Below, piece after piece: positions 40,249-49,857 of a stretch of 64,000 nucleotides of DNA. How positions within the stretch are numbered: position 1 is the stretch's first letter; every line of letters begins with the position of its first letter. Under the pieces are notes generated by a model. The model saw only the letters and a program-made list of their open reading frames with translations, made no database searches and had not been told where the DNA came from. The stretch is from Polyangiaceae bacterium (lineage in GTDB: Bacteria > Myxococcota_A > Polyangia > Polyangiales > Polyangiaceae), in the NCBI GenBank assembly GCA_013361525.1, contig JABFXY010000025.1, forward strand, positions 62,001-126,000, given 5' to 3'. The position numbers and the translations under genes are program-made.

Positions 40249-42480
40249 ATGACACCGGCGTCGCTCGCATCTCGCATCGATTCGGTTCGTCTCTTCCGTC
40301 GTGGCGCGCTGGTTCGGCGCATCGCGCCGATTCCGACCTTCGAGCGGGAGGTCGAGCGGGTCCGGATCGTCGACTTGCCGCTTTGTCTCGACGACACGAC
40401 GGTTCGGCTCGAGTCGCTCCATCCATCGGTGTCGCTGTTCGACGTGTCGGTCGCGCTCGACGCGGCAGAGCGCGTTGCGGCCGACGGCTCCTCGGACGAG
40501 CGCGAGCTCGAATCGAAGGTTCGGGAGGACGCGACCCTCCGCGCGAAGCTTGCCGCAATCGAAGCCGCGATCGGCGCCGTCGAGGCGATGGTCGTTCATG
40601 GACGACCACCCGGCCCCGAAGGCGAGCCGCCGAAGGAGACCGATGTCGACGCGCCGCTGTCGCTCCTCGCCTTTCGACGCGAGCGCAGCGAAACGCTGAC
40701 GAACGACAAACGCACCATCGAGGCGCAGCTCGCACGCCTCACCGACGAGCGGCGAATCTTGTCCGAGCGCATCGCGCGCAGTCGCGGATCGGTGCTGCCG
40801 AAACCCGACGAGCTTCGCAAATCGGTCGTCGTTACGCTGAGGACGCGAGGCACGTCGAGCGAGCCGGGCTCGATTGCGCTCGATTACTTCGTGCCGGTCG
40901 CGCAATGGGCTCCCGCCTATGTCTTGCGTACGAACAGCCGGGAAAGGCGCGCTTCGCTCGAGCTGCGAGCGGTGGTCGCGCAAGGCTCCGGCGAGGATTG
41001 GAGAGACGTCGCGCTGTCGCTTTCGACGGCCGAGATCATGCGCCACCACGAGCTGCCGGAGCTCACGAGCTTGCGCATCGGACGCGCACAGCCATCACCG
41101 AAGAAGCGCGCGTGGCGGCCGATGCCGTTCGATCCCGCCGAGCTGTTCGCCGACTTCGAGCGCGAGCTCGGGCCACCCGTGAAGCCCGTCAGCGCCGTCG
41201 AGGCGGCCGCCGCGCCGGCGGATGAGCCCGTCGCCGCGTTGGCGGAAGCGGATGCCGTCACGGCGATCCCACCGCCGATGCAAGCGCTCGCTCGGCCCGT
41301 TCCGGTTGGCGCTGCGCCCGGGCTGCCGTCTTTCGCCCGCGCACCGGTGCCGCATCCGGCCTCGGCTCCGCCCGGGTTTGGCGGAATGGCGATGGGCGGC
41401 GCGATGCCCATGAACGCACCGATGGCAGCCGCGCCGCAGTCGAGGGCGCAGCTCGCCGAAGCGGAAGACAGCGGCGTTCTTCGCTCGAAAGGCGGGCGCG
41501 ATTTGAAGGCGCGCCTCGGAAAAGCGATGAAACGCGAAAGCGCCGCGAGCTTCGCTGACGAGCTCCTCGCCGACGTCGGTGCTGCCGACATCGAGCTCGA
41601 GATCGATCGGCGGTTCTTGTCCTACGAGCTTCTACGGATGCCGCCGCCCGAGCAGCAGCGCGGCAAGCTGCGTCTCGCGTCGACCGACGAGCAATACCTC
41701 GAGCTCTCGAGCACCATCGATGTCCGCTTCGCGGCGCAGATTCGCAAGGTCGTCGAGCTGTCGATGCGTCGCACGACGGCCCGCACCAAACCGCTCCCCT
41801 CGCGGCACGTCGAGCCGGAGCCGGTCGGCGGATTCGACTACGTGCATACGTGCGCTTCGCGCGTGGACGTGCCGTCCGACGGGGCCTTTCATTCGATTCC
41901 GATCACGACGATCGAGTCGACCCTCCAGCTTCGTCATGTGGTCGTCCCGACCGAGAGCGCCGATGTCTTCCGCTTCGTCGAGATCGACAATCCCATCGAC
42001 GCACCGCTGTTGCGCGGGCCGTGTGATGTCTATTTCGACCGCGAGTTTCTCCTCACCATCGATCTCGCGACGATCGCTCCACGCGGGCGGATTCGTGCCG
42101 GCCTCGGTGTCGACCAATCCGTCAAATGCGCGCGTAATACCCATTTCTCCGAATCGACCTCGGGCCTCATGGGCGGCTCGCTCGCTTTGAAGCACACGAT
42201 CAAAATCGAGCTCGTGAATCACAGGCCCGATACCGTCGACGTCGAAGTCCAGGAACGAGTCCCGTTCGTGCCGGAGCGTGAAGACGACATCAAAGTCGAA
42301 ATCGCGGCGGTCCAACCACCTTGGCAAAAGCTCGAGCCGCCGCTCGGATCTCCGCCCATCAAAGGAGCACATGCGTGGCGGGTGAACGTGGAGCCGAGCG
42401 CGAAAATGGATCTCGCCGTGACGTATGTCGTCAAGCTGCCGTCGAAGTTCGAGCTCGCGGGCGGGAACAGGAGGGATTGA
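40249..42480 (+). CDS. DUF4139 (MuiA-like) protein, first of a tandem pair
   Basis: 743 residues. An N-terminal DUF4140-type region (DSVRLFRRGALVRRIAPI, then a charged coiled coil to about 190) precedes the DUF4139 domain: YFVPVAQWAPAYVLRTNSR, SGEDWRDVALSLSTAEIMRH and, near the end, GSLALKHTIKIELVNHRPDT. A roughly 120-residue Ala/Pro/Met-rich insertion (about 310-420) splits the domain. Members are called mucoidy-inhibitor MuiA-like; biochemical role unsettled. No signal peptide is visible, so it is cytoplasmic by sequence. A one-base gap separates it from the next gene. Confidence 0.85.
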   Translation: MTPASLASRIDSVRLFRRGALVRRIAPIPTFEREVERVRIVDLPLCLDDTTVRLESLHPSVSLFDVSVALDAAERVAADGSSDERELESKVREDATLRAKLAAIEAAIGAVEAMVVHGRPPGPEGEPPKETDVDAPLSLLAFRRERSETLTNDKRTIEAQLARLTDERRILSERIARSRGSVLPKPDELRKSVVVTLRTRGTSSEPGSIALDYFVPVAQWAPAYVLRTNSRERRASLELRAVVAQGSGEDWRDVALSLSTAEIMRHHELPELTSLRIGRAQPSPKKRAWRPMPFDPAELFADFERELGPPVKPVSAVEAAAAPADEPVAALAEADAVTAIPPPMQALARPVPVGAAPGLPSFARAPVPHPASAPPGFGGMAMGGAMPMNAPMAAAPQSRAQLAEAEDSGVLRSKGGRDLKARLGKAMKRESAASFADELLADVGAADIELEIDRRFLSYELLRMPPPEQQRGKLRLASTDEQYLELSSTIDVRFAAQIRKVVELSMRRTTARTKPLPSRHVEPEPVGGFDYVHTCASRVDVPSDGAFHSIPITTIESTLQLRHVVVPTESADVFRFVEIDNPIDAPLLRGPCDVYFDREFLLTIDLATIAPRGRIRAGLGVDQSVKCARNTHFSESTSGLMGGSLALKHTIKIELVNHRPDTVDVEVQERVPFVPEREDDIKVEIAAVQPPWQKLEPPLGSPPIKGAHAWRVNVEPSAKMDLAVTYVVKLPSKFELAGGNRRD

Positions 42481-42481
42481 A

Positions 42482-44023
42482 ATGACCGAACGACGCACGA
42501 CTCCCGTCGCCGTCTCGGCGGTCACTCTTCTCGAAGATCGCGCCGTCGTTCGAAGGCGCGGTCGCATCTCTTTGTCGGAGGGTCGCAATCGCATTCGCAT
42601 CGAAGGCGTGTCGCCGGTCCTCGTGGATAAATCGCTCCTCGGTGAGCTCGCGGCGGATGCTCGGCTCGTCGATGTTCGGGTGTGTCGCGAGCGGGTCGCG
42701 GTCCACGACGTCGCGCGCGGTGATGCCGGTCGCATCGACGACGAGATCCGCGAAGCGAAGGCCGCGCTCGAGCGCGTGTCGGATCGCGCGCGCGCCCGCC
42801 GCTCGGAGCTCGACGGGGTCGGCCAGCTCCTCCAGCGTCTCGCGCAAGATCTGTCGGTGGACGCCGCCTGGGGGCGCGCCATCACGGCGGATCGATCGGC
42901 CGCGTTCGACCGGCTCGTCGAGCGCGACAAAGCACTTCGCGTCGAGCTCGCCGAGGTCACGCGCGAGATGGAAGAGCGCAAGCTCGAGCTCTCCCGGAAG
43001 GTGGAGAAGCGGCGCATCCACGACCACCCGTCCACGAAAAGCACCGCTTCGCTCGACGTGGATATCGATTCGCCGACCGCGTGCGAAGGTGAGCTGACGC
43101 TCTCGTACGTGGTTCCGAATGCGTGCTGGCGGCCGCGTCACCGTGCGACGCTCGGCGCGGAAGGTGAGCTCGTCTTTCAATCGGAGGCGGTGGTTTGGCA
43201 AAACACAGGCGAGGCTTGGACGTCGGTCGCGCTGTCTTTTTCGACCGAGCGGCCGTCGCTCGGCGCGGAGCCGCCGACGCTCACCGGTGATCCCCTGGGC
43301 CTGGTCCGCAAAGGCGCGCTCGTCGTCGAGACGCGCGAGGAAGAGGTGCAACGGGCCGGCCTCGGTGCGGCGGAGAAACGAACCGTCGAAGAGCTGCCGG
43401 GCATCGACGACGGCGGCCACGCCGTCTCGCTCCAAGCCGAGCACGAGGTCACGATCACGAGCGACGGTCGCCCGCACGGCGTGCCCATATCGACATTCAC
43501 GACGACGGCTTCCGTCGATATGGTCTCGATGCCCGAGCTCGCGCGCGCGGCGGTCACCAAAGCGACCTTCGAGAACGGCAGCGGCAAGCCTCTCTTGCCG
43601 GGGCCGGTCGAGCTGGTCCGTCACGGAGGCCCCGTCGGCCGCACCACGATCGAATACATCGCCCCCGCGGAGAAGCTCGCCCTCGGTTTCGGCCCCGACG
43701 GCGCGGTGCGTATCCACCGCGAGATCGAGCCGCTCAAGGACGAGAGCAGCATGTTGAGCGCGTGGACGACGACCTCTCACGACGTTCGTATTCGGCTATC
43801 GAATCTCGGCCCCTATCCGAAATCGATCCTCGTACAGGAGCGCGTTCCGATATCCGAGATCGAAAAGCTGCAGATCTCCGTCGTCGCGCAGGAGACGACA
43901 GGAGGAAAACAGCCCGACGAAAATGGCTTCGTTTCGTGGCGTATCGAGCTGCCACCGCTCGGGAGATCGGAAATCAAGCTCCGCGTCGTGAAGCGCCGGC
44001 ACAGCGACGTCGTCGGCGCCTGA
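42482..44023 (+). CDS. DUF4139 (MuiA-like) protein, second of a tandem pair
   Basis: 513 residues. DUF4140-like start (VAVSAVTLLEDRAVVRRRG), a coiled coil at 75-170, then DUF4139: LTLSYVVPNACWRPRHRATL, WQNTGEAWTSVALSFSTERP and SHDVRIRLSNLGPYPKSILV, ending EIKLRVVKRR. It is a shorter paralogue of the preceding gene without the Ala/Pro insertion. The two almost touch and probably form a complex. A hairpin follows the stop. Confidence 0.85.
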   Translation: MTERRTTPVAVSAVTLLEDRAVVRRRGRISLSEGRNRIRIEGVSPVLVDKSLLGELAADARLVDVRVCRERVAVHDVARGDAGRIDDEIREAKAALERVSDRARARRSELDGVGQLLQRLAQDLSVDAAWGRAITADRSAAFDRLVERDKALRVELAEVTREMEERKLELSRKVEKRRIHDHPSTKSTASLDVDIDSPTACEGELTLSYVVPNACWRPRHRATLGAEGELVFQSEAVVWQNTGEAWTSVALSFSTERPSLGAEPPTLTGDPLGLVRKGALVVETREEEVQRAGLGAAEKRTVEELPGIDDGGHAVSLQAEHEVTITSDGRPHGVPISTFTTTASVDMVSMPELARAAVTKATFENGSGKPLLPGPVELVRHGGPVGRTTIEYIAPAEKLALGFGPDGAVRIHREIEPLKDESSMLSAWTTTSHDVRIRLSNLGPYPKSILVQERVPISEIEKLQISVVAQETTGGKQPDENGFVSWRIELPPLGRSEIKLRVVKRRHSDVVGA

Positions 44024-44032
44024 GGCGGCGTT

Positions 44033-44053
44033 AACCCAGCGCTCAGCTGGGTT
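44033..44053 (+). terminator. Hairpin after the DUF4139 operon
   Basis: aacccagc-gctca-gctgggtt, an 8-bp stem, nine bases after the TGA. Confidence 0.6.
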
Positions 44054-44071
44054 GATCCGAAAACAACGAAT

Positions 44072-44168
44072 CCCCAGAGCTCACACCTCACCGCTCATGC
44101 CTAGCTTCTGGCCCGCCTCGCCCATCGGGCGGGCCAGAAGCGGAGGTCAACGGAGGCGAGCTCTGGGG
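44072..44168. repeat. Nested inverted repeat between convergent genes
   Basis: An outer 11-bp inverted repeat, ccccagagctc (44072-44082) with gagctctgggg (44158-44168), encloses an inner 13-bp one, cttctggcccgcc (44105-44117) with ggcgggccagaag (44128-44140). The outer right arm ends just before the MFS gene's stop codon. The inner hairpin is a good bidirectional terminator; the outer arms are unexplained. Confidence 0.75.
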
Positions 44169-44169
44169 T

Positions 44170-45402
44170 TCAGACTTCGGTCACCGCGCCTTCACGAGGT
44201 TTGGCGAGGAACGTCGTGAGCGCCAATGCGGCGAGCGTCATCCCGAAGAGGCCGCCGACGAGCGGGATGACCGTCCCGTCGTAAGCGCGCCCGATCGGTG
44301 TCCCGATCAAGAGCGATATGAACGACGTTATCGACCCCGTCACCGACGCGGCGGAGCCCGCGATATGGCCCATCGGCTCCATCGCGAGCGCATTGAAGTT
44401 TCCGAACAAGAGACCATTGCAGAAGAAAATGGCCAGCATGTACGCCATGAACGACCATAGCGGCGGTTGGCCCCCGGTCGCGAATGCAAACACCAGGAAC
44501 GCCGCCGACATCACGACCGATGCACGAAGCGCAAGGCTCGACAGCGCCAACATCCCGAATCGTTGGACGAGCCGCGCATTGAGCATCGACGCGGCTCCGA
44601 GCGAGGCCGCGAGCGCCGCGAAGTAGAAGGGAAACTTCTCCTTCAAGCCATATTGCTCGCCGAAGATCTGTTGCGCCGTCGCGAGGTACGCAATGAGCGC
44701 CGCGAACACGAGCCCGGCCGCGAGCGTGTACGTCACCGTTTGTCGGTTTCGAACGACCTCCGCGACGGCTCGCATGACCGGCCCGGCGGACAGTGGTCGC
44801 CTGCGCTCGATCGGGAGCGTCTCGGATTGTCGGGTCGCGAACCAAACGAAGATCGTCCCGGTCATGACGACGAGCACGCCGAAGATCCCGCGCCACGTCG
44901 TCACCGCGAGAATGCCCTGGCCGATCGCCGGCGCGATGATCGGGACGATGATGAAGATGCTCATCGCGACCGACATCACCTGCGCCATTGCCCGACCCTC
45001 GTAGAGATCGCGGACGATCGCCATCGACACGATGCGCGCACCTGCCGCGCCGACGCCGGCCACGAGCCTGCCTGCGAGCACCATCCAGAAGCTCGTCGCG
45101 AATAGGCAGCAGAGCGAACCCGCCGTGAGGATGACGAGTCCGGCGTACATCGCGCGCTTCCTTCCCAGGGCGTCGGAGAGCGGACCATAGAGGAGCTGCC
45201 CGACGGTGAGACCGCCGAAGAACGTCGTCAGCACGAGCTGTCGGTCGTTCGGGGCACGGGCGCCGAGGTCGTTCGCGACGGCGCCGAGGGCAGGGAGCAT
45301 CGAATCGATCGACATCGCGACGAGCGACATCGAAAAGGCAATGAGCGCCACGAATTCGGCCGCGATACGACGCTCGGCCGTGGCGATACGACGGGTAGAC
45401 AT
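44170..45402 (-). CDS. Bcr/CflA-type MFS drug efflux transporter
   Basis: 410 residues, 12 predicted helices, normal for the family. Starts MSTRRIATAERRIAAEFVAL. The loop 2-3 motif A reads LLYGPLSDALGRKRAM, and helix 5 carries VGAAGARIVSMAIVRD, which resembles the Bcr/CflA form of motif C. It would export drugs or metabolites by proton antiport. The upstream 129-codon extension of the open frame runs into the next gene and is rejected. Stands alone. Confidence 0.88.
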   Translation of the reverse strand: MSTRRIATAERRIAAEFVALIAFSMSLVAMSIDSMLPALGAVANDLGARAPNDRQLVLTTFFGGLTVGQLLYGPLSDALGRKRAMYAGLVILTAGSLCCLFATSFWMVLAGRLVAGVGAAGARIVSMAIVRDLYEGRAMAQVMSVAMSIFIIVPIIAPAIGQGILAVTTWRGIFGVLVVMTGTIFVWFATRQSETLPIERRRPLSAGPVMRAVAEVVRNRQTVTYTLAAGLVFAALIAYLATAQQIFGEQYGLKEKFPFYFAALAASLGAASMLNARLVQRFGMLALSSLALRASVVMSAAFLVFAFATGGQPPLWSFMAYMLAIFFCNGLLFGNFNALAMEPMGHIAGSAASVTGSITSFISLLIGTPIGRAYDGTVIPLVGGLFGMTLAALALTTFLAKPREGAVTEV

Positions 45403-45523
45403 CCGGGTCGTCGCCGCTTTAGCACACGAGACCGTGCGCGCTCTCGACACCGTCCGATTGCTTCGACAATGAGACGCTGGGCGCGTGCTTTCGCCGTTCT
45501 TCGCGCCGTCGTACCCTCGCCCG

Positions 45524-46012
45524 ATGCTCAAATTACTGTTCGGTGTGTCGCTCGCGACCGTGATGCTCGCGTGTGGTGGTGGTGACAAGGCGAAGTCGAC
45601 GGCGTCCGCAAAGCAGAGCGCCGCGCCGACCACATCCGCGAAGCCGGGTGCGGCACCAACCGGTGGAGCAGCCGGTGAGATCGATCCCGCGTGCACCGCG
45701 TTCGAAGACCGCACCGACGAAAACGCCGATCGGACCGTGGCGTGGGACGCGACGCTGGCGACGAGCGCCGAGCGCTGCATCAAGATCAAGGTCGGTCAGG
45801 CGATCCGCTGGGAGGGGGACTTCGCCAAATACCCGATGTCCGCGGCGAAGGGCGACTCGCCGACGCCGATCACCAATCCGAAAGATCTCGTCTCGAACCC
45901 CGGCGCACCCGGCGAAGAGTTCACCGCGATCGCCTTCGAGAAGGCGGGTACGTTCGGCTTTTCTTCCACGCCCGATTCGAAGATCAAAGGCGCCGTCCAA
46001 GTCGTACCTTGA
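45524..46012 (+). CDS. Small lipoprotein of unknown function
   Basis: 162 residues. ATG 45524 gives MLKLLFGVSLATVMLAC with a lipobox. A Lys/Ser/Ala linker precedes a domain with WDATLATSAERCIKIKVGQAIRWEGDFAKYPM and GEEFTAIAFEKAGTFGFSSTP. The VGQAIRWEGDFAKYPM ... FEKAGTFGF pattern resembles a cupredoxin (plastocyanin-like) strand order, but I do not see the expected Cys/His/Met ligand loop clearly, so copper binding is doubtful. Confidence 0.75.
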   Translation: MLKLLFGVSLATVMLACGGGDKAKSTASAKQSAAPTTSAKPGAAPTGGAAGEIDPACTAFEDRTDENADRTVAWDATLATSAERCIKIKVGQAIRWEGDFAKYPMSAAKGDSPTPITNPKDLVSNPGAPGEEFTAIAFEKAGTFGFSSTPDSKIKGAVQVVP

Positions 46013-46038
46013 ACGACGCCTGAGCCGAGCGATGCGTG

Positions 46039-47169
46039 CTACGCCGGGATCGTCTCGCAGCCGAGAACGACCTCGATCTTGCCGTCGCCGTCGCCCTGCA
46101 CCGCTTCACACGTCGACGGACAAAGGATGATCATCGTCGGGTTCGCGTTGTCGTCGTAGTACCACCCGCCGGAGGAGCCGCACGACGCCTCGTCGTTCAC
46201 CTTGCCGAAGGTCTGCTCCGCTCCTCCACCACCGGGCGTGAACGTGACGTTCACGAGGTCGGGATTGAAATCGCCCTCGGTCGGCTCGGGAATCGTGATC
46301 TCGCAGGCGAGCTGCTCACCGCGGATCGCCTGCAGCGCCGCGAGGAGCTCGTCCTCGGTGTTGCCGTTACCGACGAAAAACGCCGCGCCGCCGCCCGCGG
46401 TTGCGATGTTTTGAAGCTGGCCTTCGTTCGAGCCCGCGAGGCCGACGGTGTACGTGACGACCTCGTCGAGGAGGCCCGACGCTGCGATGTTCGAGATGGC
46501 GCCGATGTTCTCGTCACAGCCGTTGGGCTCGCCGTCGGTCACCAAGATCACGACGACCTTGTGCATCGGATTCGACTGCAGATAGGCCGTACTCCAATCG
46601 ATCGCTCCCTCGAGCGCCGCCGAGATCGGCGTCGCGCCGTTCGGATCCTGTGAGTCGATCGCCGCGATCAGCGCGGCCTCCTGTGCATCGGTGGGCGCAG
46701 CGTCGACCGTCAAAGCGCCGACGTTGACGTTCGGCGTCGCGCAGGCGCCGACGTCACACGAGTTCTCGTTGCACTGACCTTCGGGGAAGAAGCGCAGCGC
46801 GACTTCGAGCTCCGCGGCGCCGGGATCCCCGAAGAACGTCTTCAACGCGGTCGTCGCGTTCGTCCACTTGCCGTTGTCATCCATCGACCCCGACTTGTCG
46901 AAGGTGATGAACATCGTGAGCGGGGCGAGCTCTGCTTCGATCGCTTCGCTCGCGCACTCCATCGTGTTCGACGTGCTGCCGCCGTCACCGCCGGTGCCGA
47001 AGCCGTTCGGCGATCCGCCCTGGTTCGACGTCGACCCGCCGTCGTTCGACCCGCCCTGGTTCTGCGAAGCACCCGCTCCGTCGTCGTCCAATGCGGAATC
47101 GCCGTGGGCGCTCGGCGGCGCGCACGCAGCCAAGAGACCGAGGAGGCAGACAAGGCTAAGGGACCTCAT
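46039..47169 (-). CDS. von Willebrand factor A domain lipoprotein
   Basis: 376 residues from ATG 47169, with lipobox LLGLLAA-C. An Asn/Gly/Ser linker (about 25-60) is followed by a vWA domain: MIDAS motif FDKSGSMDD (DxSxS), the Thr in PNGATPISAALEGA, and the Asp in LVTDGEPNGCDENI. A beta-rich C-terminal part has five Cys. A metal-dependent adhesion or protein-binding surface lipoprotein is inferred. Such proteins are abundant in myxobacteria. Confidence 0.87.
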   Translation of the reverse strand: MRSLSLVCLLGLLAACAPPSAHGDSALDDDGAGASQNQGGSNDGGSTSNQGGSPNGFGTGGDGGSTSNTMECASEAIEAELAPLTMFITFDKSGSMDDNGKWTNATTALKTFFGDPGAAELEVALRFFPEGQCNENSCDVGACATPNVNVGALTVDAAPTDAQEAALIAAIDSQDPNGATPISAALEGAIDWSTAYLQSNPMHKVVVILVTDGEPNGCDENIGAISNIAASGLLDEVVTYTVGLAGSNEGQLQNIATAGGGAAFFVGNGNTEDELLAALQAIRGEQLACEITIPEPTEGDFNPDLVNVTFTPGGGGAEQTFGKVNDEASCGSSGGWYYDDNANPTMIILCPSTCEAVQGDGDGKIEVVLGCETIPA

Positions 47170-47283
47170 GATCGCACGCGCGTCGCAAGCCGCGTGCCGA
47201 CGAAACGAATCAAGGAAGGCCGGAAAAATGCACGAATCCATCGAAAGGGGGATCGCTGATCCTGATGCAGCGGGTGCCCACCC

Positions 47284-47649
47284 TCAGCCGCCGCTCTTCT
47301 TCGCCGCCTCCGCAAACGACTTCCAAACGGTCTCCGCCGGGCCCACGGCAGCCTTCGTCCCGTCGCGGACAATCGGCGTACGCAGCAGCAACGGGTCGTC
47401 GAACAAGAGCTCTGCGAGACGAGCGTCGCTCGGCGCGGCGTGCGCGAGCCCCTTCTCCTTCACGCGTGTGCTGCCTTCGTCGTAAAGCGCGCGGATTCCT
47501 CCCACGGCGCGCGCGACGCTCGCGAGCTCACCCTTCGAGAGGCCCTTCTCGCGAAGCTCGATCATCTGCACCTTGATGCCCCGATCCGCGAAGAAGCGCT
47601 GCGCGGCGCGCGTCACTTTGCATTTCGCGGTCCCGAAGATCTGAATCAC
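47284..47649 (-). CDS. ArsC/Spx-family thioredoxin-fold protein
   Basis: 121 residues from GTG, matching the ArsC/YffB/Spx length. GTAKCKVTRAAQRFFADRGI is the CX2-like active-site loop, and LLRTPIVRDGTKAAVG is the family's C-terminal RxP motif. Only one active-site Cys is present (C10) and a resolving Cys is absent, so a glutathione-type or regulatory role fits better than an arsenate reductase using an internal disulfide. No ars genes are nearby. Confidence 0.82.
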   Translation of the reverse strand: MIQIFGTAKCKVTRAAQRFFADRGIKVQMIELREKGLSKGELASVARAVGGIRALYDEGSTRVKEKGLAHAAPSDARLAELLFDDPLLLRTPIVRDGTKAAVGPAETVWKSFAEAAKKSGG

Positions 47650-47702
47650 GTCGGCGAGCGTATCAGGTGGAAGCGGCGCGACCTTCGCAGTAGGTCGGAT
47701 AC

Positions 47703-47972
47703 ATGGGCTTCGGTCGGAATCCGTACGTGAGCAAAGCAGAGGCGGCAGAGCAGAAGGCGGCCGATGCGACGGACGACGCGTCGCGCGTTCGCGCGTATCG
47801 CGAAGCCGCGCGTGAATGGGACCGCGCGGCGGAACGGGAAAAGCCGGGCAAGCAACGCGACCAATACGAGCGCAACGCGGTTCGTAACCGAGTCCTCGCC
47901 GACGGCGATCAGCAGATCGACGAGCCCGAGGAGGCTTCGGATCTGGTCATCGATCCGAGCCTCCTCAACTGA
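47703..47972 (+). CDS. Small hydrophilic helical protein
   Basis: 89 residues: MGFGRNPYVSKAEAAEQKA, then an Arg/Glu/Ala helix and an acidic tail ending DLVIDPSLLN. I believe similar short proteins occur in other myxobacteria, without known function. It ends 6 bp from the convergent glnS stop. Confidence 0.65.
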   Translation: MGFGRNPYVSKAEAAEQKAADATDDASRVRAYREAAREWDRAAEREKPGKQRDQYERNAVRNRVLADGDQQIDEPEEASDLVIDPSLLN

Positions 47973-47978
47973 CCCGGC

Positions 47979-49682
47979 TCAGTCCTTCGTCTGCTCCTTC
48001 GCCCACGAATCGCGAAGCCCGACGGTTCGATTCATCACGAGCTTGTCGGGTCGCGTGTCCGGGTCGACGACGTAATAGCCGAGGCGCTCGAATTGGAAGG
48101 TCGCGCCTGGCTTCGAGCCTGCGAGCGACGCCTCTGCGAGCGCGTTCGGGAGCACTTCGAGCGAATTCGGGTTGAGGTTCTTTTTGAAGTCCTCGCCCTC
48201 TTCGACATCCGCCGGGTTCGGGACCGCGAAGAGGCGATCATAGTTGCGGACCTCGGTCGCAATGCCGTGCTCGCGCGACACCCAATGGATGACGCCCTTT
48301 ACCTTGCGCGGCTCTCCGCCCGCGCCCGGCATGCTCGACGGATCGTGCGAGCAAACCAGCTCGACGACGTTGCCGCCAGCGTCCGTCACCACGCGCTCGC
48401 ACTTGATGATTGGCCCGTAGCGCAGGCGGACCTCACGCCCCGGACCGAGCCGGAAGAACTTCTTCGGCGGGTCCATCATGAAGTCGGTCTCTTCGATCAC
48501 GAGATCGCGTGACAGCGCCACCTTGCGTGATCCCATGTCGGGGTTCGACGGGTGGAAGGGCGCCTCGAGCGAAATGGTCTCGCCCGCGGCAATCGTCTCG
48601 ATGGTGACCTTGAGAGGCTTGGTCACGACCATCACGCGCGGCGCGGTCCTGTCGAGCTCTTCGCGGATGCAGTGATCGAGCAGCTCGATCTCCACCATCT
48701 GCGCGGCCTTCGCGACGCCCGTGCGGTCGCAGAAATCACGGAACGCCGCGGCGGGAACACCGCGACGGCGCATGCCGGCGATAGTCGGCATACGCGGATC
48801 GTCCCAGCCGGCGACCGTCTTCGTCTCGACGAGCTCCTTCAGCTTGCGCTTGCTCGTGAGGAGGTACGTCACCTCCATGCGCGCAAACTCGTATTGATTG
48901 GGCCGCTCCGCCGGGTCGATGCCGAGCGCGCCGGGGATCGCGTCGATGCTCCAATCGTAGAGCGGGCGGTGATCCTCGAACTCGAGCGTACAGATCGAGT
49001 GTGTCGTCTTCTCGATCGCATCCGACAGCGCGTGGGCGTAGTCGTACATCGGGTAGATGACCCACTTCGTGCCCGTCTTGGGATGCGGCTGGCGCTTGAT
49101 CCGGTAGAGCACGGGGTCGCGCATGTTGAAGTTCGGCGACGCCATGTCGATCTTCGCGCGCAGCGTCCGCGACCCGTCGGGGAACTCACCCGCCTTCATG
49201 CGGCGGAAGAGGTCGAGGTTCTCCTCCACGGAGCGATTGCGGTGTGGGCTCTCTTTGCCCGGCACGCCCGGCACACCGCGCAGCTCGCGCATCTGATCGC
49301 TCGTCAGATCGTCGACGAACGCCTTGCCGGCCTTGATGAGGCCTTCGGCGTGCTCGTAGATCGCGTCGAAGTAGTCCGAGGCGAAACGAAGATCGACGCC
49401 CCAATCGAACCCGAGCCACCGCACGTCCTCCTGGATCGATCGGATGAAGAGCTCGTCCTCGGTCGCGGGGTTCGTGTCGTCGAAGCGCAGGAAACAGCGG
49501 CCTTCGAAGTCCTTCGCGAGGCCGAAGTTCAGGTTGATGCTCTTCGCGTGACCGATGTGGAGGAAGCCGTTCGGCTCCGGAGGAAAGCGCGTCTGCACGC
49601 GTCCGTGGCGCTTACCAGTCCGCCTGTCCTCCTGGATGATTTGCCGGATGAAATCGTTCTTGCTCGGCGGTTCGGTCGACAT
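47979..49682 (-). CDS. glnS: Glutaminyl-tRNA synthetase
   Basis: 567 residues, standard for class I GlnRS. The HIGH motif is PPEPNGFLHIGHAKS, the KMSKS-equivalent is LLTSKRKLKELV, followed by GWDDPRMPTIAGMRRRG. The C-terminal anticodon-binding barrels start near SRKVALSRDLVIEE. It charges tRNA-Gln, implying that the host does not depend solely on the GatCAB route. ATG 49682 (MSTEPPSKNDFIR) was chosen over the longer open frame. Divergently placed next to tRNA-Ala. Confidence 0.97.
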   Translation of the reverse strand: MSTEPPSKNDFIRQIIQEDRRTGKRHGRVQTRFPPEPNGFLHIGHAKSINLNFGLAKDFEGRCFLRFDDTNPATEDELFIRSIQEDVRWLGFDWGVDLRFASDYFDAIYEHAEGLIKAGKAFVDDLTSDQMRELRGVPGVPGKESPHRNRSVEENLDLFRRMKAGEFPDGSRTLRAKIDMASPNFNMRDPVLYRIKRQPHPKTGTKWVIYPMYDYAHALSDAIEKTTHSICTLEFEDHRPLYDWSIDAIPGALGIDPAERPNQYEFARMEVTYLLTSKRKLKELVETKTVAGWDDPRMPTIAGMRRRGVPAAAFRDFCDRTGVAKAAQMVEIELLDHCIREELDRTAPRVMVVTKPLKVTIETIAAGETISLEAPFHPSNPDMGSRKVALSRDLVIEETDFMMDPPKKFFRLGPGREVRLRYGPIIKCERVVTDAGGNVVELVCSHDPSSMPGAGGEPRKVKGVIHWVSREHGIATEVRNYDRLFAVPNPADVEEGEDFKKNLNPNSLEVLPNALAEASLAGSKPGATFQFERLGYYVVDPDTRPDKLVMNRTVGLRDSWAKEQTKD

Positions 49683-49857
49683 CTCGGCGGGGACGGTAGG
49701 CGAGGGTTCCACGCTACGCAAAGACGATTGGCGCCGAACACGCTGACCGCGCCGGTCGTTCGTCAGCGATCGCTCAGCCCGAGCGTCCTTCCGCCGCACC
49801 GACGATGAAAAACGTCTTGACGTGTGCAGCCCAAGAGGTAGGGTTCGCGCGTCCTTC

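Noticed and set aside
37664-41049. Large minus-strand frames (37664-38773, 39307-41049)
   Set aside because: Shadows of the PFK-2/FBPase-2, membrane protein and DUF4139 genes.
47284-47649. Arsenate reductase call
   Set aside because: Only the ArsC-family fold is supported; no resolving cysteine and no ars operon, so the specific function is not claimed.
48552-49808. Plus-strand frame opposite glnS
   Set aside because: Antisense shadow of glnS.
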